Shown in pieces: positions 1 to 10,897 of a stretch of DNA of 14,874 nucleotides (position 1 is its first letter; each line of letters starts with the position of its first letter). Made by a program: the position numbers and the translations under genes. The DNA is from Rhodospirillales bacterium Alpha_05 (GTDB lineage: Bacteria > Pseudomonadota > Alphaproteobacteria > Rhodospirillales > Rhodospirillaceae). Location: positions 1-14,874 of the forward strand of contig LUYR01000595.1 of NCBI GenBank assembly GCA_001603335.1. Reading direction: 5' to 3'. A model generated the notes under the pieces. It made no database searches. It saw nothing but the letters and a program-made list of their open reading frames with translations, and had not been told where the DNA came from.

Positions 1-1405
1 GCCTTCGCCAGCGCGTCGCTGCGGATGCCGGCGGCGAGCGCGTCCTCGGCGGCCTTGAGCGTGTCGATGCGCGCGGTCGCGGCGGCGAACCACTGTGCGC
101 CGGTGACGCCCTTGAGGTCGCCGCTCTCCTGCGCCGCGAGCGCGATGCCGCGGTACTCTTCCAGGCGTTTTTCCGCTTCGCTCGCGAGCGCGACGGCGAT
201 GACGTCGCTACCCACCGGACCCACCATGCGTCTTGCCACGCGGAAGTTGACGTCTTGCTGCGCGCCGATCGCCACGAAGTCGTGATAGAGCTGATTCGAG
301 AACTTGCCCGAGCCGAAGCCCGCCGCGCCGCGCGCGCGCTCGATTCCGGCGAGGTCCTTGCCGCGGAGGAAGATGCCGAAGCCGGAAATCTCGCGGGCGA
401 GTTGCTCGTCGGGGGAAATTTGGGCGATGCCGTCGACGACGTCGAGGAGGGTCGAGATCAGCTGGGTGTAGCTCGTCACCTCGGCGGCGCGGGTGATGGC
501 GAAGCCGTCGACCTTGCGACGTAGCGCGTCGAGGTCCTGGAACGCGCGGCGTGCGGCGACGGTCTGCTTCGCCAAGCCCATCGCTTCGCCTTCCTTCGCA
601 CCGGTCTGGAATTCACCCGCCGCCGCATCGACCTCCTTGCGGAACTTCGTTCCTTCGCACCGGTCTGGAATTCACCCGCCGCCGCATCGACCTCCTTGCG
701 GAACTTCGTTACCTCGGCGGCGAACGCCGCGCCCTTGCTGTCGAGGAAGCCGGCCGATGCGCCGCGTTCCTTTTGCAGGCCATGCACCAGATTACCCACC
801 AACCCGGCGGTGGTGCTGAGCACTGCGACGCGGTCGAGGTCGCGGGCGTGATTGAGCTTGTCGATGCCGATCTGCGCGGCGGTGAGGGTGAGCACCAGCA
901 GCGGCACCGCGGCCATCATCCAGATCCGCTGGCCGATGCGCAGGCGGGAGAGAAGGCCGGGTCTGTCCATCGCATCGGCGGGAATCTTGCCTTCGGCGAC
1001 CATCTGGTCGCGGGCGCTGACATCGCCGACGAGAACGTGGTCGAGCAGCCAGCGATGCAGGTAGTCGAGCACCATCTGGCGCGGGATCCGCCGCTCGCCG
1101 GATTTCGCCTCCAACGCGAGTCGATCGAAGAACGCGTCGGTCTCGCGGTGGTGGTGGATATGCTGCTCCGCCTCGGTCGGCGTCATCGTGGCGTTGAGGA
1201 GTTTCTCTTCGCGCGCGAAGTGTTCGTGCAGGTGGGCGCGCAGCCGCGCGAGTTCGGCGTCGAACTCCGCCTGAGGTTTCGCTTCGGCGTTCAGTGCGTT
1301 CAATTTGTTGATGAAATCGACGAGCTTGCGATGGTCGTCGTCGAGTTGGGGGATCCCCAAAGAAAACGCATCACTCCAGACCAGCAACGGTGCAACAGAT
1401 GCCAT
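1..1405 (-). pseudogene. Hemerythrin-NIT chemoreceptor gene, frameshifted by a 59-bp tandem duplication; 3' end outside window
   Basis: Probable methyl-accepting chemotaxis receptor with two sensors. Start ATG at 1405 follows a GGGGGGAAG ribosome site. Residues 10-135 form a bacteriohemerythrin domain with all expected diiron ligands: H25, H62, E66, H82, H86, H123, D128. A membrane helix follows at about 162-178, then a NIT domain opening with the typical K-E-R-G-A-S-A-G-F-L signature near residue 215. At about residue 252 the frame is lost, because a 59-bp segment is repeated exactly; the shifted frame adds about 57 unrelated residues and stops at 476-478. Removing one copy joins ...TGAKE to GEAMGLAKQ and gives an uninterrupted NIT domain to base 1, including the conserved ERARGAAGFGSGKF segment. 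The HAMP and signalling domains would lie beyond the left edge, so calling it an MCP is inference from the architecture and the neighbouring MCP. It may be a real mutation, a phase-variable state or an assembly error. Confidence 0.85.
591..710. repeat. Perfect 59-bp tandem direct repeat inside the chemoreceptor gene
   Basis: Copy 1 at 592-650 and copy 2 at 651-709 are identical, and the match extends one base at each side (591-651 against 650-710). The period of 59 is not a multiple of three, so the extra copy shifts the reading frame. Complete identity of the copies points to a very recent event. The unit encodes the stretch around KFRKEVDAAAGEFQTGAKE of the NIT domain. Confidence 0.97.
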
Positions 1406-1555
1406 CGACTTCCCCCCTGATTGCTGAACGAGTCCAAAATCCAGCGCGGCGGTCTTCTACGGGCAACGCTGAAAAGTAGAAGGAGAGACATCGTACGACA
1501 AACGCGCGTGCGCGTGTAGGGGGTGTAATTGGTAAAATTATCGCATAAGGAGAAG

Positions 1556-1585
1556 TCGCGGAATCCCGTGCGGGGATTTCCGCGA
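1556..1585 (-). terminator. Stem-loop downstream of the 559-aa chemoreceptor
   Basis: Arms TCGCGGAA and TTCCGCGA pair perfectly, followed inward by TCCCCG against CGGGA with small bulges. The structure begins 14 bases after the MCP stop codon. Only a loose pyrimidine tract (CTTCTCCTT) follows on the minus strand, so it is a weak or imperfect intrinsic terminator, or a 3'-end protecting hairpin. The rest of the 1406-1599 gap shows no gene and no convincing promoter. Confidence 0.5.
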
Positions 1586-1599
1586 CCCGTCGATTGCGG

Positions 1600-3279
1600 T
1601 CAGGCGGATTGCACGCCGCGTAGAAACTCTCCGATCCGCTGGCGCAAGATCGCGGTTTCCTTGTCCATGATCCGTGCAGCTTCAAGAACTTCGCGCGACG
1701 CATCGCCGGTCTCGGCGGCGGCCTGGGTGACGCCCGAGATGCCGCTCGCCGCTTCCTGGGTGCCCGCCGCCGCCTGTTGGACGTTTCTGGCGATTTCGTT
1801 GGTGGCGGCGCTCTGCTCCTCCACCGCCGAGGCGATCGCGGCGGAAATTGCGCCGATGCGGTCCATCTGTCCGGCGATGCCGCTGATCGCGACCTCGGCG
1901 TCCTTCACCTTGCTCTGCACCGAGCCGATCTGGTTCTGGATGTCCTCGGTCGCCTTGCCTGTCTGGTTGGCAAGGTTCTTCACCTCGCCCGCCACCACCG
2001 CGAAGCCCTTACCCATTTCGCCGGCGCGCGCCGCCTCGATCGTGGCGTTGAGGGCGAGGAGGTTGGTCTGGCTGGCGATGTCGGTGATCAGATTGATCAC
2101 CTCGCCGATGCGCGCCGATGCCTGGGTGAGCTGCCCCATGGTGTCCTGCGCCCGCGCCATTTCGCCCTGCACGGTGGCCGAGAGTTCGCTCGACGCCGCG
2201 ACCTGGCGGGCGATCTCGTGGATCGCCGCCGAGAGCTCTTCCGCCGCGGTGGCGACGGTCTGGACGTTGGCGGAAGCCTGCTCGGTGGCGGCGGCGACCG
2301 CGCTCGACTGCTCGGTGGTGCTGCTCGCGGTCTGGGCGAGGCCATGGGCCGTGGAATTGAGGGTGCCGGTCGCGCTTCCGAGGGTCTGGAGAATCTCTTC
2401 GGAGGCGGCCTGGAACGACGCGATCAGGCTTTCGACGGTGGCGGCACGGCGCGCCCGCGCCTCCTGCTGACGCGTCTGTTCGGCGCCGAGCCGATCGGCC
2501 TCCTGCTTGTTGGCGCGGAAGACCTCGACCGATTTCGCCATCGCACCGATTTCGTCGCGATTGCCGAGACTCGGGATGGTGACGTTCGCATTGCCGTGCG
2601 CGAGTTCTTCCATCGCGGCGGTCATCTCGGAAATCGGCTTGGTGATCAGCTTCTGCCCGATCCACCGCGCGATCACCACGCCGATCACCAGGCCCGCCGC
2701 CATGACCACGCCGAGGATCGTTACGAGGGTGGTGAAGAACCGGGTGAGGTCGGCGTTGAGCGCCGCCATCTGGGCGCTGATGCGTTCGGCGCGGCTGACG
2801 ATCTCGGTATTGAGCGCCTTGCGGTTGTTGCGGTTGTCGTCGTTGTTGCCGTAGGCGTCGGCAGCCGGGCCGCCGCCTTCGCGGGCGCGCTTGACGGTTT
2901 CGGTACGGAAGGCGACGAAGCCCTTCACCGCGGTCTCGAGGGCGGCGAAGCTCGCGGCCTCGCTCGACGGAGAGGCGGCCTTCCACGCGGCGACGTCGGT
3001 TTGAAGGGTCTCGAGGTTCTTAAGCAGCGGCTTGGCGAACTTCTCGACGTCGGCGGGCGATTTGGCCATGTAGAGGCCGCGGCTGTCCATCACCACCGCG
3101 ATTACGCTCTTGTCGACCCGTTCGGCGAGCACCGCACGCTGTCCGGTGGCGAGCATCTCGTTGGTGCGGATCTCGAAAACCCACATGCCGTAGATCCCGA
3201 CGAGGCCGATGGTCAAAGCGATCGTCCCGAGGACCAGCCCGAGAAGGTTCACTTTCCATTTGATCGAAAGGTTGTTCAT
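1600..3279 (-). CDS. Methyl-accepting chemotaxis protein, 559 aa
   Basis: Transmembrane chemoreceptor signalling to CheA/CheW and so to the flagellar motor. The N-terminus is a short basic tail and membrane helix 1 (about 12-33). A helical periplasmic sensor of about 150 residues follows; it contains the VMDSRGLYMAKSPADVEKFA segment that I recall from other alphaproteobacterial receptors. Helix 2 is at about 187-208, a HAMP domain at about 210-262 (TKPISEMTAAMEELAHG), and a long MA coiled-coil signalling domain runs to the end. The hairpin tip, LNATIEAARAGEMGKGFAVV, lies near residue 421 and is the strongly conserved CheA/CheW contact. There is no C-terminal CheR-tethering pentapeptide (it ends FLRGVQSA). 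The ligand cannot be told from sequence. Start ATG at 3279 is preceded by GGGAG at 5 bases. The gene lies directly upstream of the broken hemerythrin receptor, with 194 bp and a hairpin between them. Confidence 0.96.
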   Translation of the reverse strand: MNNLSIKWKVNLLGLVLGTIALTIGLVGIYGMWVFEIRTNEMLATGQRAVLAERVDKSVIAVVMDSRGLYMAKSPADVEKFAKPLLKNLETLQTDVAAWKAASPSSEAASFAALETAVKGFVAFRTETVKRAREGGGPAADAYGNNDDNRNNRKALNTEIVSRAERISAQMAALNADLTRFFTTLVTILGVVMAAGLVIGVVIARWIGQKLITKPISEMTAAMEELAHGNANVTIPSLGNRDEIGAMAKSVEVFRANKQEADRLGAEQTRQQEARARRAATVESLIASFQAASEEILQTLGSATGTLNSTAHGLAQTASSTTEQSSAVAAATEQASANVQTVATAAEELSAAIHEIARQVAASSELSATVQGEMARAQDTMGQLTQASARIGEVINLITDIASQTNLLALNATIEAARAGEMGKGFAVVAGEVKNLANQTGKATEDIQNQIGSVQSKVKDAEVAISGIAGQMDRIGAISAAIASAVEEQSAATNEIARNVQQAAAGTQEAASGISGVTQAAAETGDASREVLEAARIMDKETAILRQRIGEFLRGVQSA

Positions 3280-3407
3280 CCATCCCGCTCCCGGCCCCGA
3301 TTGCTTGGGGCTCTTCGACCGTGTGTGCTCCCGTGCACGACAGCTTACAGTTTATCATGACATTACTAATGCAGCTTCGATTACGTAAAGATTAAGACGA
3401 TCGGCAT

Positions 3408-3435
3408 AAAAAAACCGGCCTTTCGGCCGGTTTTT
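3408..3435 (-). terminator. Rho-independent terminator after nifJ
   Basis: Stem AAAAACCGGCC / GGCCGGTTTTT with loop TTTC, lying 18 bases after the nifJ stop codon at 3454. The minus strand runs into seven T residues and the plus strand into five, so it could act both ways. It separates nifJ from the chemoreceptor gene that starts at 3279. Confidence 0.93.
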
Positions 3436-3453
3436 CAACGGATGGGTGAGCCT

Positions 3454-6999
<3,546 letters not shown>

Positions 7000-7034
7000 G
7001 GATGGCACTCCTGTTCCGGCTTGGACTTTAGGGA

Positions 7035-7050
7035 TATGCATTAAAGCATA
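7035..7050. promoter_or_regulatory. Palindrome upstream of nifJ, possible operator
   Basis: TATGC-ATTAAA-GCATA, a 16-bp inverted repeat in an otherwise GC-rich stretch, ends 35 bases before the nifJ GTG codon. On the minus strand its centre reads TTTAAT, which resembles a -10 element, but no good -35 sits at the right distance. It could be a repressor or activator site over the nifJ promoter. The regulator is unknown. Confidence 0.35.
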
Positions 7051-7074
7051 GGCATCCCCACACAACCATACTCT

Positions 7075-7108
7075 GTTCGGGTGGGTTTCCCATAAATCCC
7101 GTCCGAAC
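7075..7108 (-). terminator. Stem-loop between ldh and nifJ
   Basis: GTTCGG and CCGAAC form the outer arms, with GGG/CCC pairing further in after a 2-base mismatch. It begins 23 bases after the ldh stop codon. No T-run follows on the minus strand, so it may be a weak terminator, an attenuator between ldh and nifJ, or a processing hairpin. Confidence 0.35.
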
Positions 7109-7131
7109 CACCCTCAAGCATGCCTTCGGCG

Positions 7132-8064
7132 TCACACCGACAATCCGTCGACCGCTTTCTTCAAGATCTCGGCGCTGCGGCGCAAGGCCGCGCGTTCGCT
7201 CGCGTCGAGGGTCGGTCGCAGCGTCGAAATCACGCCTCCGGCCCCGACCACGCGCGGCAATGAAAGAGTTACGTCGCGCACGCCCTCCACATCCGCGGTC
7301 ATCGCGGAAACCGAGAGCAGAACCCGCTCGTCCGAGCGGATCGCCTGCACTATGCGTGCCAGACCACCACCGATGCCGAACCAGGTCGCGCCCTTGCCGT
7401 CGATGATGGTGTAGGCGGCGCGGCGTACCGCGTCGTCGATCATCGCGCGGGCGGAGGCATCGAGCGGCCGCCCCTGCTGCTCGGCCATTTCGCTGACGGA
7501 AAGGCTCCCGGCGGTGGCGCCCGACCACCATAGCACTTCGGAATCGCCGTGCTCGCCGAGGACGTAGGCGTGCACCGAGGTCGGCGAGACCCCGAGGTGT
7601 TCGCCGAGCAGGGCGCGGAACCGCTGGGTGTCGAGAATCGTGCCCGAGCCGAACACCCGCCCGGCCGGCAATCCGGAGATGCGCGCGGCGATCTCGGTCA
7701 TCACGTCGAGGGGATTGGAGGCGACCACGAGGATCGCGTCGGGGCAGGCGTTCAGCACCGCCGGGATGATCTCGCCGAAAACCTTGGCGTTGCGACCGAG
7801 GAGTTCGAGCCGGGTTTCGCCGGGGCGCTGGCCGACGCCCGCCGACAGCACCACCACGCCAGCACCGGTGAGGTCGGTGTATTTGCCCGCGCGCACCCGC
7901 ACCGGGCGGCCGAGCGGCGTGGCATGGAGGATGTCGTGCGCCTGCGCGTTGGCGAGCGCCGCGTTGGCGTCCACCAAAACGATCTCGCTCGCCGCCCCGG
8001 TCAAGACCATGGCAAACGCCGCGGTCGCGCCGACGTTGCCGGCACCGACGATTCCGACCTTCAT
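7132..8064 (-). CDS. ldh: L-lactate dehydrogenase, 310 aa
   Basis: Cytoplasmic NAD-dependent enzyme interconverting pyruvate and L-lactate. The Rossmann motif GAGNVG is at residues 7-12, with acidic D32 for the NAD ribose. The active-site loop reads GQRPGETR: Q79 sits where lactate dehydrogenases have Gln102 (malate dehydrogenases have Arg), and R85 corresponds to Arg109. N117 (NPLD), D145, R148 and H172 (GEHGDSE) match the canonical Asn140, Asp168, Arg171 and His195. This argues for lactate rather than malate dehydrogenase. The frame extends upstream to 8160, but ATG at 8064 starts the usual MKVGIVGAGN and has GAGGA 4 bases before it. It lies 132 bp upstream of nifJ on the same strand. Both enzymes use pyruvate, so shared control is plausible. 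Confidence 0.94.
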   Translation of the reverse strand: MKVGIVGAGNVGATAAFAMVLTGAASEIVLVDANAALANAQAHDILHATPLGRPVRVRAGKYTDLTGAGVVVLSAGVGQRPGETRLELLGRNAKVFGEIIPAVLNACPDAILVVASNPLDVMTEIAARISGLPAGRVFGSGTILDTQRFRALLGEHLGVSPTSVHAYVLGEHGDSEVLWWSGATAGSLSVSEMAEQQGRPLDASARAMIDDAVRRAAYTIIDGKGATWFGIGGGLARIVQAIRSDERVLLSVSAMTADVEGVRDVTLSLPRVVGAGGVISTLRPTLDASERAALRRSAEILKKAVDGLSV

Positions 8065-8337
8065 CAGGTCCTCGCTTTTTTCAAACCCCAGGGTCGGGAG
8101 CGTACTGCCGCCGCGCGCCGACGCAAAGGATTCTATCGGGGTTCCACAAGTCGCCGCCAATACCTTGAAGAAAATTGTGAATTTAGGTGAATTGGATTGA
8201 TGGTGAAAAGATGTATCGAGACATCACCGGAAAACCCGAGAAGAAACGCTTCGCGATTCGCCCAAACCCGCGTCGTGGCGCGTGAAATTCGCCCCGAAGA
8301 GGCTCAGAGTCTTGTTTGACGCGAGGCCCGCCCCAGG

Positions 8338-8366
8338 TTGACAATACTACCCGGAAAGGCTACCAC
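8338..8366 (+). promoter_or_regulatory. Candidate sigma-70 promoter for corA
   Basis: A perfect TTGACA at 8338-8343 is followed after 17 bases by TACCAC at 8361-8366, a poor -10. If used, it would give a transcript leader of roughly 165 bases before the corA start, long enough to hold the small leader frame at 8423-8485. Confidence 0.35.
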
Positions 8367-8422
8367 GGCCCCGCCTTTGCGGTTTCGCCGCCGCCGGGGA
8401 TGCTATTCAAGGACTTTCGTGC

Positions 8423-8485
8423 ATGTCGAACGAACCTCCCAGTTTTGCGCTGATTTCCGCCTTCGTCCCGAGGCGGGAGGCCTGA
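8423..8485 (+). CDS. Possible 20-aa leader peptide upstream of corA
   Basis: ATG at 8423 opens a 20-codon frame (MSNEPPSFALISAFVPRREA) ending in TGA at 8483-8485, 53 bases before corA. An AAGGA sequence lies 9 bases before the ATG. A TCCCG-AGG-CGGGA hairpin falls inside its end. Salmonella corA is known to be preceded by a translated leader (corL) that controls Rho-dependent termination, and the proline pair and position here are reminiscent of that arrangement. There is no sequence similarity I can claim, and so short a frame may be chance. Confidence 0.25.
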   Translation: MSNEPPSFALISAFVPRREA

Positions 8486-8538
8486 AGCGCCGGTAGAGGC
8501 GACGCGCCCCCGTCCGATGTTCCGCCAAGGGGACCGCC

Positions 8539-9504
8539 ATGCTCACGTTGTTTCATTTCGACCAAGGGATCCTGCAGCAAACGCCGGTCGAAGGCGCGCT
8601 CGACGCGCTCCCGGAGCAGACCGTCTGGATCGACATCGTCCGCCCGACCCGCGACGACGAACAGGCGATGGCGCGGTTGCTCTCGGTCGAGATTCCGACC
8701 CACGAGGAAATGCAGGAGATCGAGGCCTCGAGCCGGTTGTATGAAGACGGCGGCGCGCTGGTGATGACCATGCCGGTGCTGACCCGGGCGATGACCGACG
8801 AGCCCGAAGCCGCCGCGGTCACCTTCATCCTCGCGGGCAGCCGCCTGATCACCGTGCGCTACGTCGACCCGCTGCCGTTCTCGATGTTCGTGCGCCGCCT
8901 GGCGCGCCAGTCCGCGCTGGTCTCGACCGGCGAGGTGGCGATGGTGGGGTTGCTCGAACAGATCGCCGACCGCCTCGCCGACGTGCTCGAAAGCGCGACC
9001 GCCGATCTCGAGGCGATTTCCCGCGACATCTTCCGCAAGGACGAGGTCAAGGGCGGCAACGACTTGAAGGAAATGTTGCAGCGCGTCGGGCGCGCCGGCG
9101 ACCTCGCGACCAAGGCCAAGGACAGCCTCCTCGGCCTCAACCGGATGATGCTGTTCCTCGGCTCCCAGTCGGGGATTCACAAGGCGGTGAAGCAACGGAT
9201 GAAGACCCTGATGCGCGACGCGAATTCGATCGCCGAGCACGCGACGTTTTTATCGACCAAGGTGGCTTTCCTTCTCGACGCAACCCTGGGTATGATCAAC
9301 ATCGAACAGAATAACGTCATCAAGGTTCTTACCGTCGCGTCCATCGCGTTTCTTCCGCCGACGCTGATCGGCAGCCTCTACGGCATGAACTTCGAATTCA
9401 TGCCCGAGCTGCATTGGCGCTACGGCTATCTCATGGCGGTCGGGCTGATGCTGCTTTCCGCAGTCCTGCCGCTCCTCTACTTCCGCCGCAAGAAGTGGCT
9501 TTAA
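8539..9504 (+). CDS. corA: CorA-family magnesium/cobalt channel, 321 aa
   Basis: Inner-membrane pentameric divalent-cation channel, main role Mg2+ uptake. A soluble N-terminal alpha/beta domain and long stalk helices (about 130-260) precede two C-terminal membrane helices: about 263-281, ending in the YGMNF signature (G282-M283-N284, the selectivity motif), and about 297-315. The periplasmic loop EFMPEL between them and the basic tail FRRKKWL fit the family. The length is normal. ATG at 8539 has AAGGGGA just upstream. The next gene follows after 62 bp on the same strand with no convincing terminator, so read-through is possible. CorA-type proteins can also carry Zn2+ or Ni2+; the GMN motif favours Mg2+. 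Confidence 0.95.
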   Translation: MLTLFHFDQGILQQTPVEGALDALPEQTVWIDIVRPTRDDEQAMARLLSVEIPTHEEMQEIEASSRLYEDGGALVMTMPVLTRAMTDEPEAAAVTFILAGSRLITVRYVDPLPFSMFVRRLARQSALVSTGEVAMVGLLEQIADRLADVLESATADLEAISRDIFRKDEVKGGNDLKEMLQRVGRAGDLATKAKDSLLGLNRMMLFLGSQSGIHKAVKQRMKTLMRDANSIAEHATFLSTKVAFLLDATLGMINIEQNNVIKVLTVASIAFLPPTLIGSLYGMNFEFMPELHWRYGYLMAVGLMLLSAVLPLLYFRRKKWL

Positions 9505-9566
9505 CTTCATTCGATCAAAAAGACTCCGGCCCGAAAAATGCGCCGGTTCGATTGGGAGGACTTCTC

Positions 9567-10844
9567 GTGTCTACAGACGTTTCGCAACGCAAACCCGGCC
9601 TGCTCGGCCGCTGGAACGCCATTCCGCTGTGGCAAAAGATTCTCGCCGGCCTCGTGCTCGGCCTGATCGTCGGCTTGGTCTTCGGCCCGGCCGCCGCCAA
9701 GTTGAAGCCGATCGGCTCGGCGTTCATCGCCGGCATCAAGATGCTGATCGTGCCGCTGGTGTTCGTCTCCCTGGTGTGCGGCGTCACCTCGATGCGTGAC
9801 CCGGCGAAGATGGGCCGCGTCGGCGTCAAGACCATCGTGCTCTATCTCTGCACCACCGCCGTCGCCATCGCCATCGGCCTCGGCCTCGGCACGGTGATGA
9901 ACATGGGCGCGGGCGTCGGCATGGAATCCGCCAAGGCGATCGCGCCGAAGGCCGCTCCGTCGATCGCCGACATGCTGCTCGGGCTGATCCCGACCAACCC
10001 GATCGAGGCGATGAGCAGCGGCAACGTGCTGCAGGTGATCGTCTTCGCGATCCTCCTGGGTCTCGCCATCAATATGTCGGGCAAGGCGGGCGAAACCGTC
10101 CGCAACGGCTTCGAATCCCTCGCCGAGGTGATCTACAAGCTCACCTCCATCATCATCTGGTTCGCGCCGTTCGGCGTGTTCGCGCTGATGGCCTGGACCG
10201 CGGGCACCTATGGCCTCGACCTGCTGCTGCCGCTCGCGATGGTGATCGTGGCGGTCTACCTCGGCTGCCTGATCCACGCCTTCGTCGTCTACGGCGGCGC
10301 GCTCTGGGCGATGGGCCTCAACCCGCTGCTGTTCTTCAAGGGCGTGGCGGAAGCCGCCGCGGTGGCGTTCACCACCACCTCGTCGTCGGGCACCCTGCCG
10401 GTGTCGATGACCTGCGCGCGCAAGAACCTCGGCGTGTCGGACAGCGTCTCGGGCTTCGTGCTGCCCCTCGGCGCGACCATCAACATGGACGGCACCGCGC
10501 TCTACCAGGGCGTCTGCGCGCTGTTCGTGGCGCAGGTGTTCGGCGTCCATCTCTCGGGCGGCGACTACGTCACGATCATTCTCACCGCGACTCTCGCCTC
10601 GATCGGCACCGCCGGCGTGCCGGGCGCGGGCCTGATCATGCTGTCGCTGGTGCTGACCTCGGTGGGCCTGCCGCTCGAAGGCGTGGCGATCATCGCCGGC
10701 ATCGACCGCATCCTCGACATGGCGCGCACCACCCTCAACGTCGTCGGCGATTCGATGGTGGCGACCCTGGTTGCGAAGTCGGAGGGCGAGCTCGATCTCG
10801 GCACCTTCAACAGCGGCCGCGACGTGGTCGGCGAGATCGGCTGA
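9567..10844 (+). CDS. gltP: Dicarboxylate/amino acid:cation symporter (GltP/GltT type), 425 aa
   Basis: Inner-membrane secondary transporter of the glutamate/aspartate SLC1 (DAACS) family, coupling uptake of acidic amino acids or dicarboxylates to Na+ or H+. Eight hydrophobic segments plus re-entrant hairpins are visible. Key motifs: the HP1 serine-rich loop SSSGTLP at 272-278, NMDGT at 306-310 (cation site), and D384-M-A-R387-T-T-L-N391-V-V-G-D395 in the last helix. R387 and D384 correspond to GltPh R397 and D394, which hold the substrate side chain and amino group. This favours glutamate/aspartate over DctA-type C4-dicarboxylates. Start: the frame is open back into corA, but GTG at 9567 has GGGAGGA at 6 bases and gives a normal length. 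It follows corA and ends at a strong terminator. The gene symbol is by family; the substrate is not proven. Confidence 0.92.
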   Translation: MSTDVSQRKPGLLGRWNAIPLWQKILAGLVLGLIVGLVFGPAAAKLKPIGSAFIAGIKMLIVPLVFVSLVCGVTSMRDPAKMGRVGVKTIVLYLCTTAVAIAIGLGLGTVMNMGAGVGMESAKAIAPKAAPSIADMLLGLIPTNPIEAMSSGNVLQVIVFAILLGLAINMSGKAGETVRNGFESLAEVIYKLTSIIIWFAPFGVFALMAWTAGTYGLDLLLPLAMVIVAVYLGCLIHAFVVYGGALWAMGLNPLLFFKGVAEAAAVAFTTTSSSGTLPVSMTCARKNLGVSDSVSGFVLPLGATINMDGTALYQGVCALFVAQVFGVHLSGGDYVTIILTATLASIGTAGVPGAGLIMLSLVLTSVGLPLEGVAIIAGIDRILDMARTTLNVVGDSMVATLVAKSEGELDLGTFNSGRDVVGEIG

Positions 10845-10865
10845 TCCGGTCTTCCGCACCTCAGG

Positions 10866-10893
10866 AAAAGGGCGCCTCGCGGCGCCCTTTTTT
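10866..10893 (+). terminator. Bidirectional Rho-independent terminator between gltP and the HIT gene
   Basis: AAAAGGGCGCC / GGCGCCCTTTTTT with a TCGC loop, 21 bases after the gltP stop codon and 4 bases past the convergent HIT gene's stop. Six T residues follow on the plus strand and four on the minus strand, so it can serve both converging genes. Confidence 0.93.
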
Positions 10894-10897
10894 CGTT

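Larger units (their letters stand above)
8065..8538. other. Divergent intergenic region between ldh and corA
   Basis: A 474-bp region with outward-facing genes on both sides. The ldh-proximal part includes an AT-rich stretch near 8165-8215 with GTGAATT repeated twice and a related GTGAAAA, a possible ldh promoter/operator area without a clear -35/-10 pair. The corA-proximal part carries a TTGACA-based promoter candidate, a short leader frame and several GC-rich inverted repeats, for example AAAGGC/GCCTTT around 8353-8385. No protein gene of convincing length is present. Confidence 0.6.

Noticed and set aside
1500..1520. Alternating purine-pyrimidine stretch (ACGCGCGTGCGCGTG) as a functional Z-DNA or repeat element
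   Set aside because: Short, and expected by chance in GC-rich DNA; no supporting context.
8211..8285. 24-codon frame (MYRDITGKPEKKRF...) in the ldh-corA gap, plus an overlapping 39-codon frame starting at 8200
   Set aside because: Only a weak GGTG-like ribosome site, no conserved features, strongly basic chance composition; not supported as genes.
9526..9546. CCGGC...GCCGG hairpin between corA and gltP as a terminator
   Set aside because: Only a 5-bp stem with an 11-base loop and no T-run after it; unlikely to terminate transcription.
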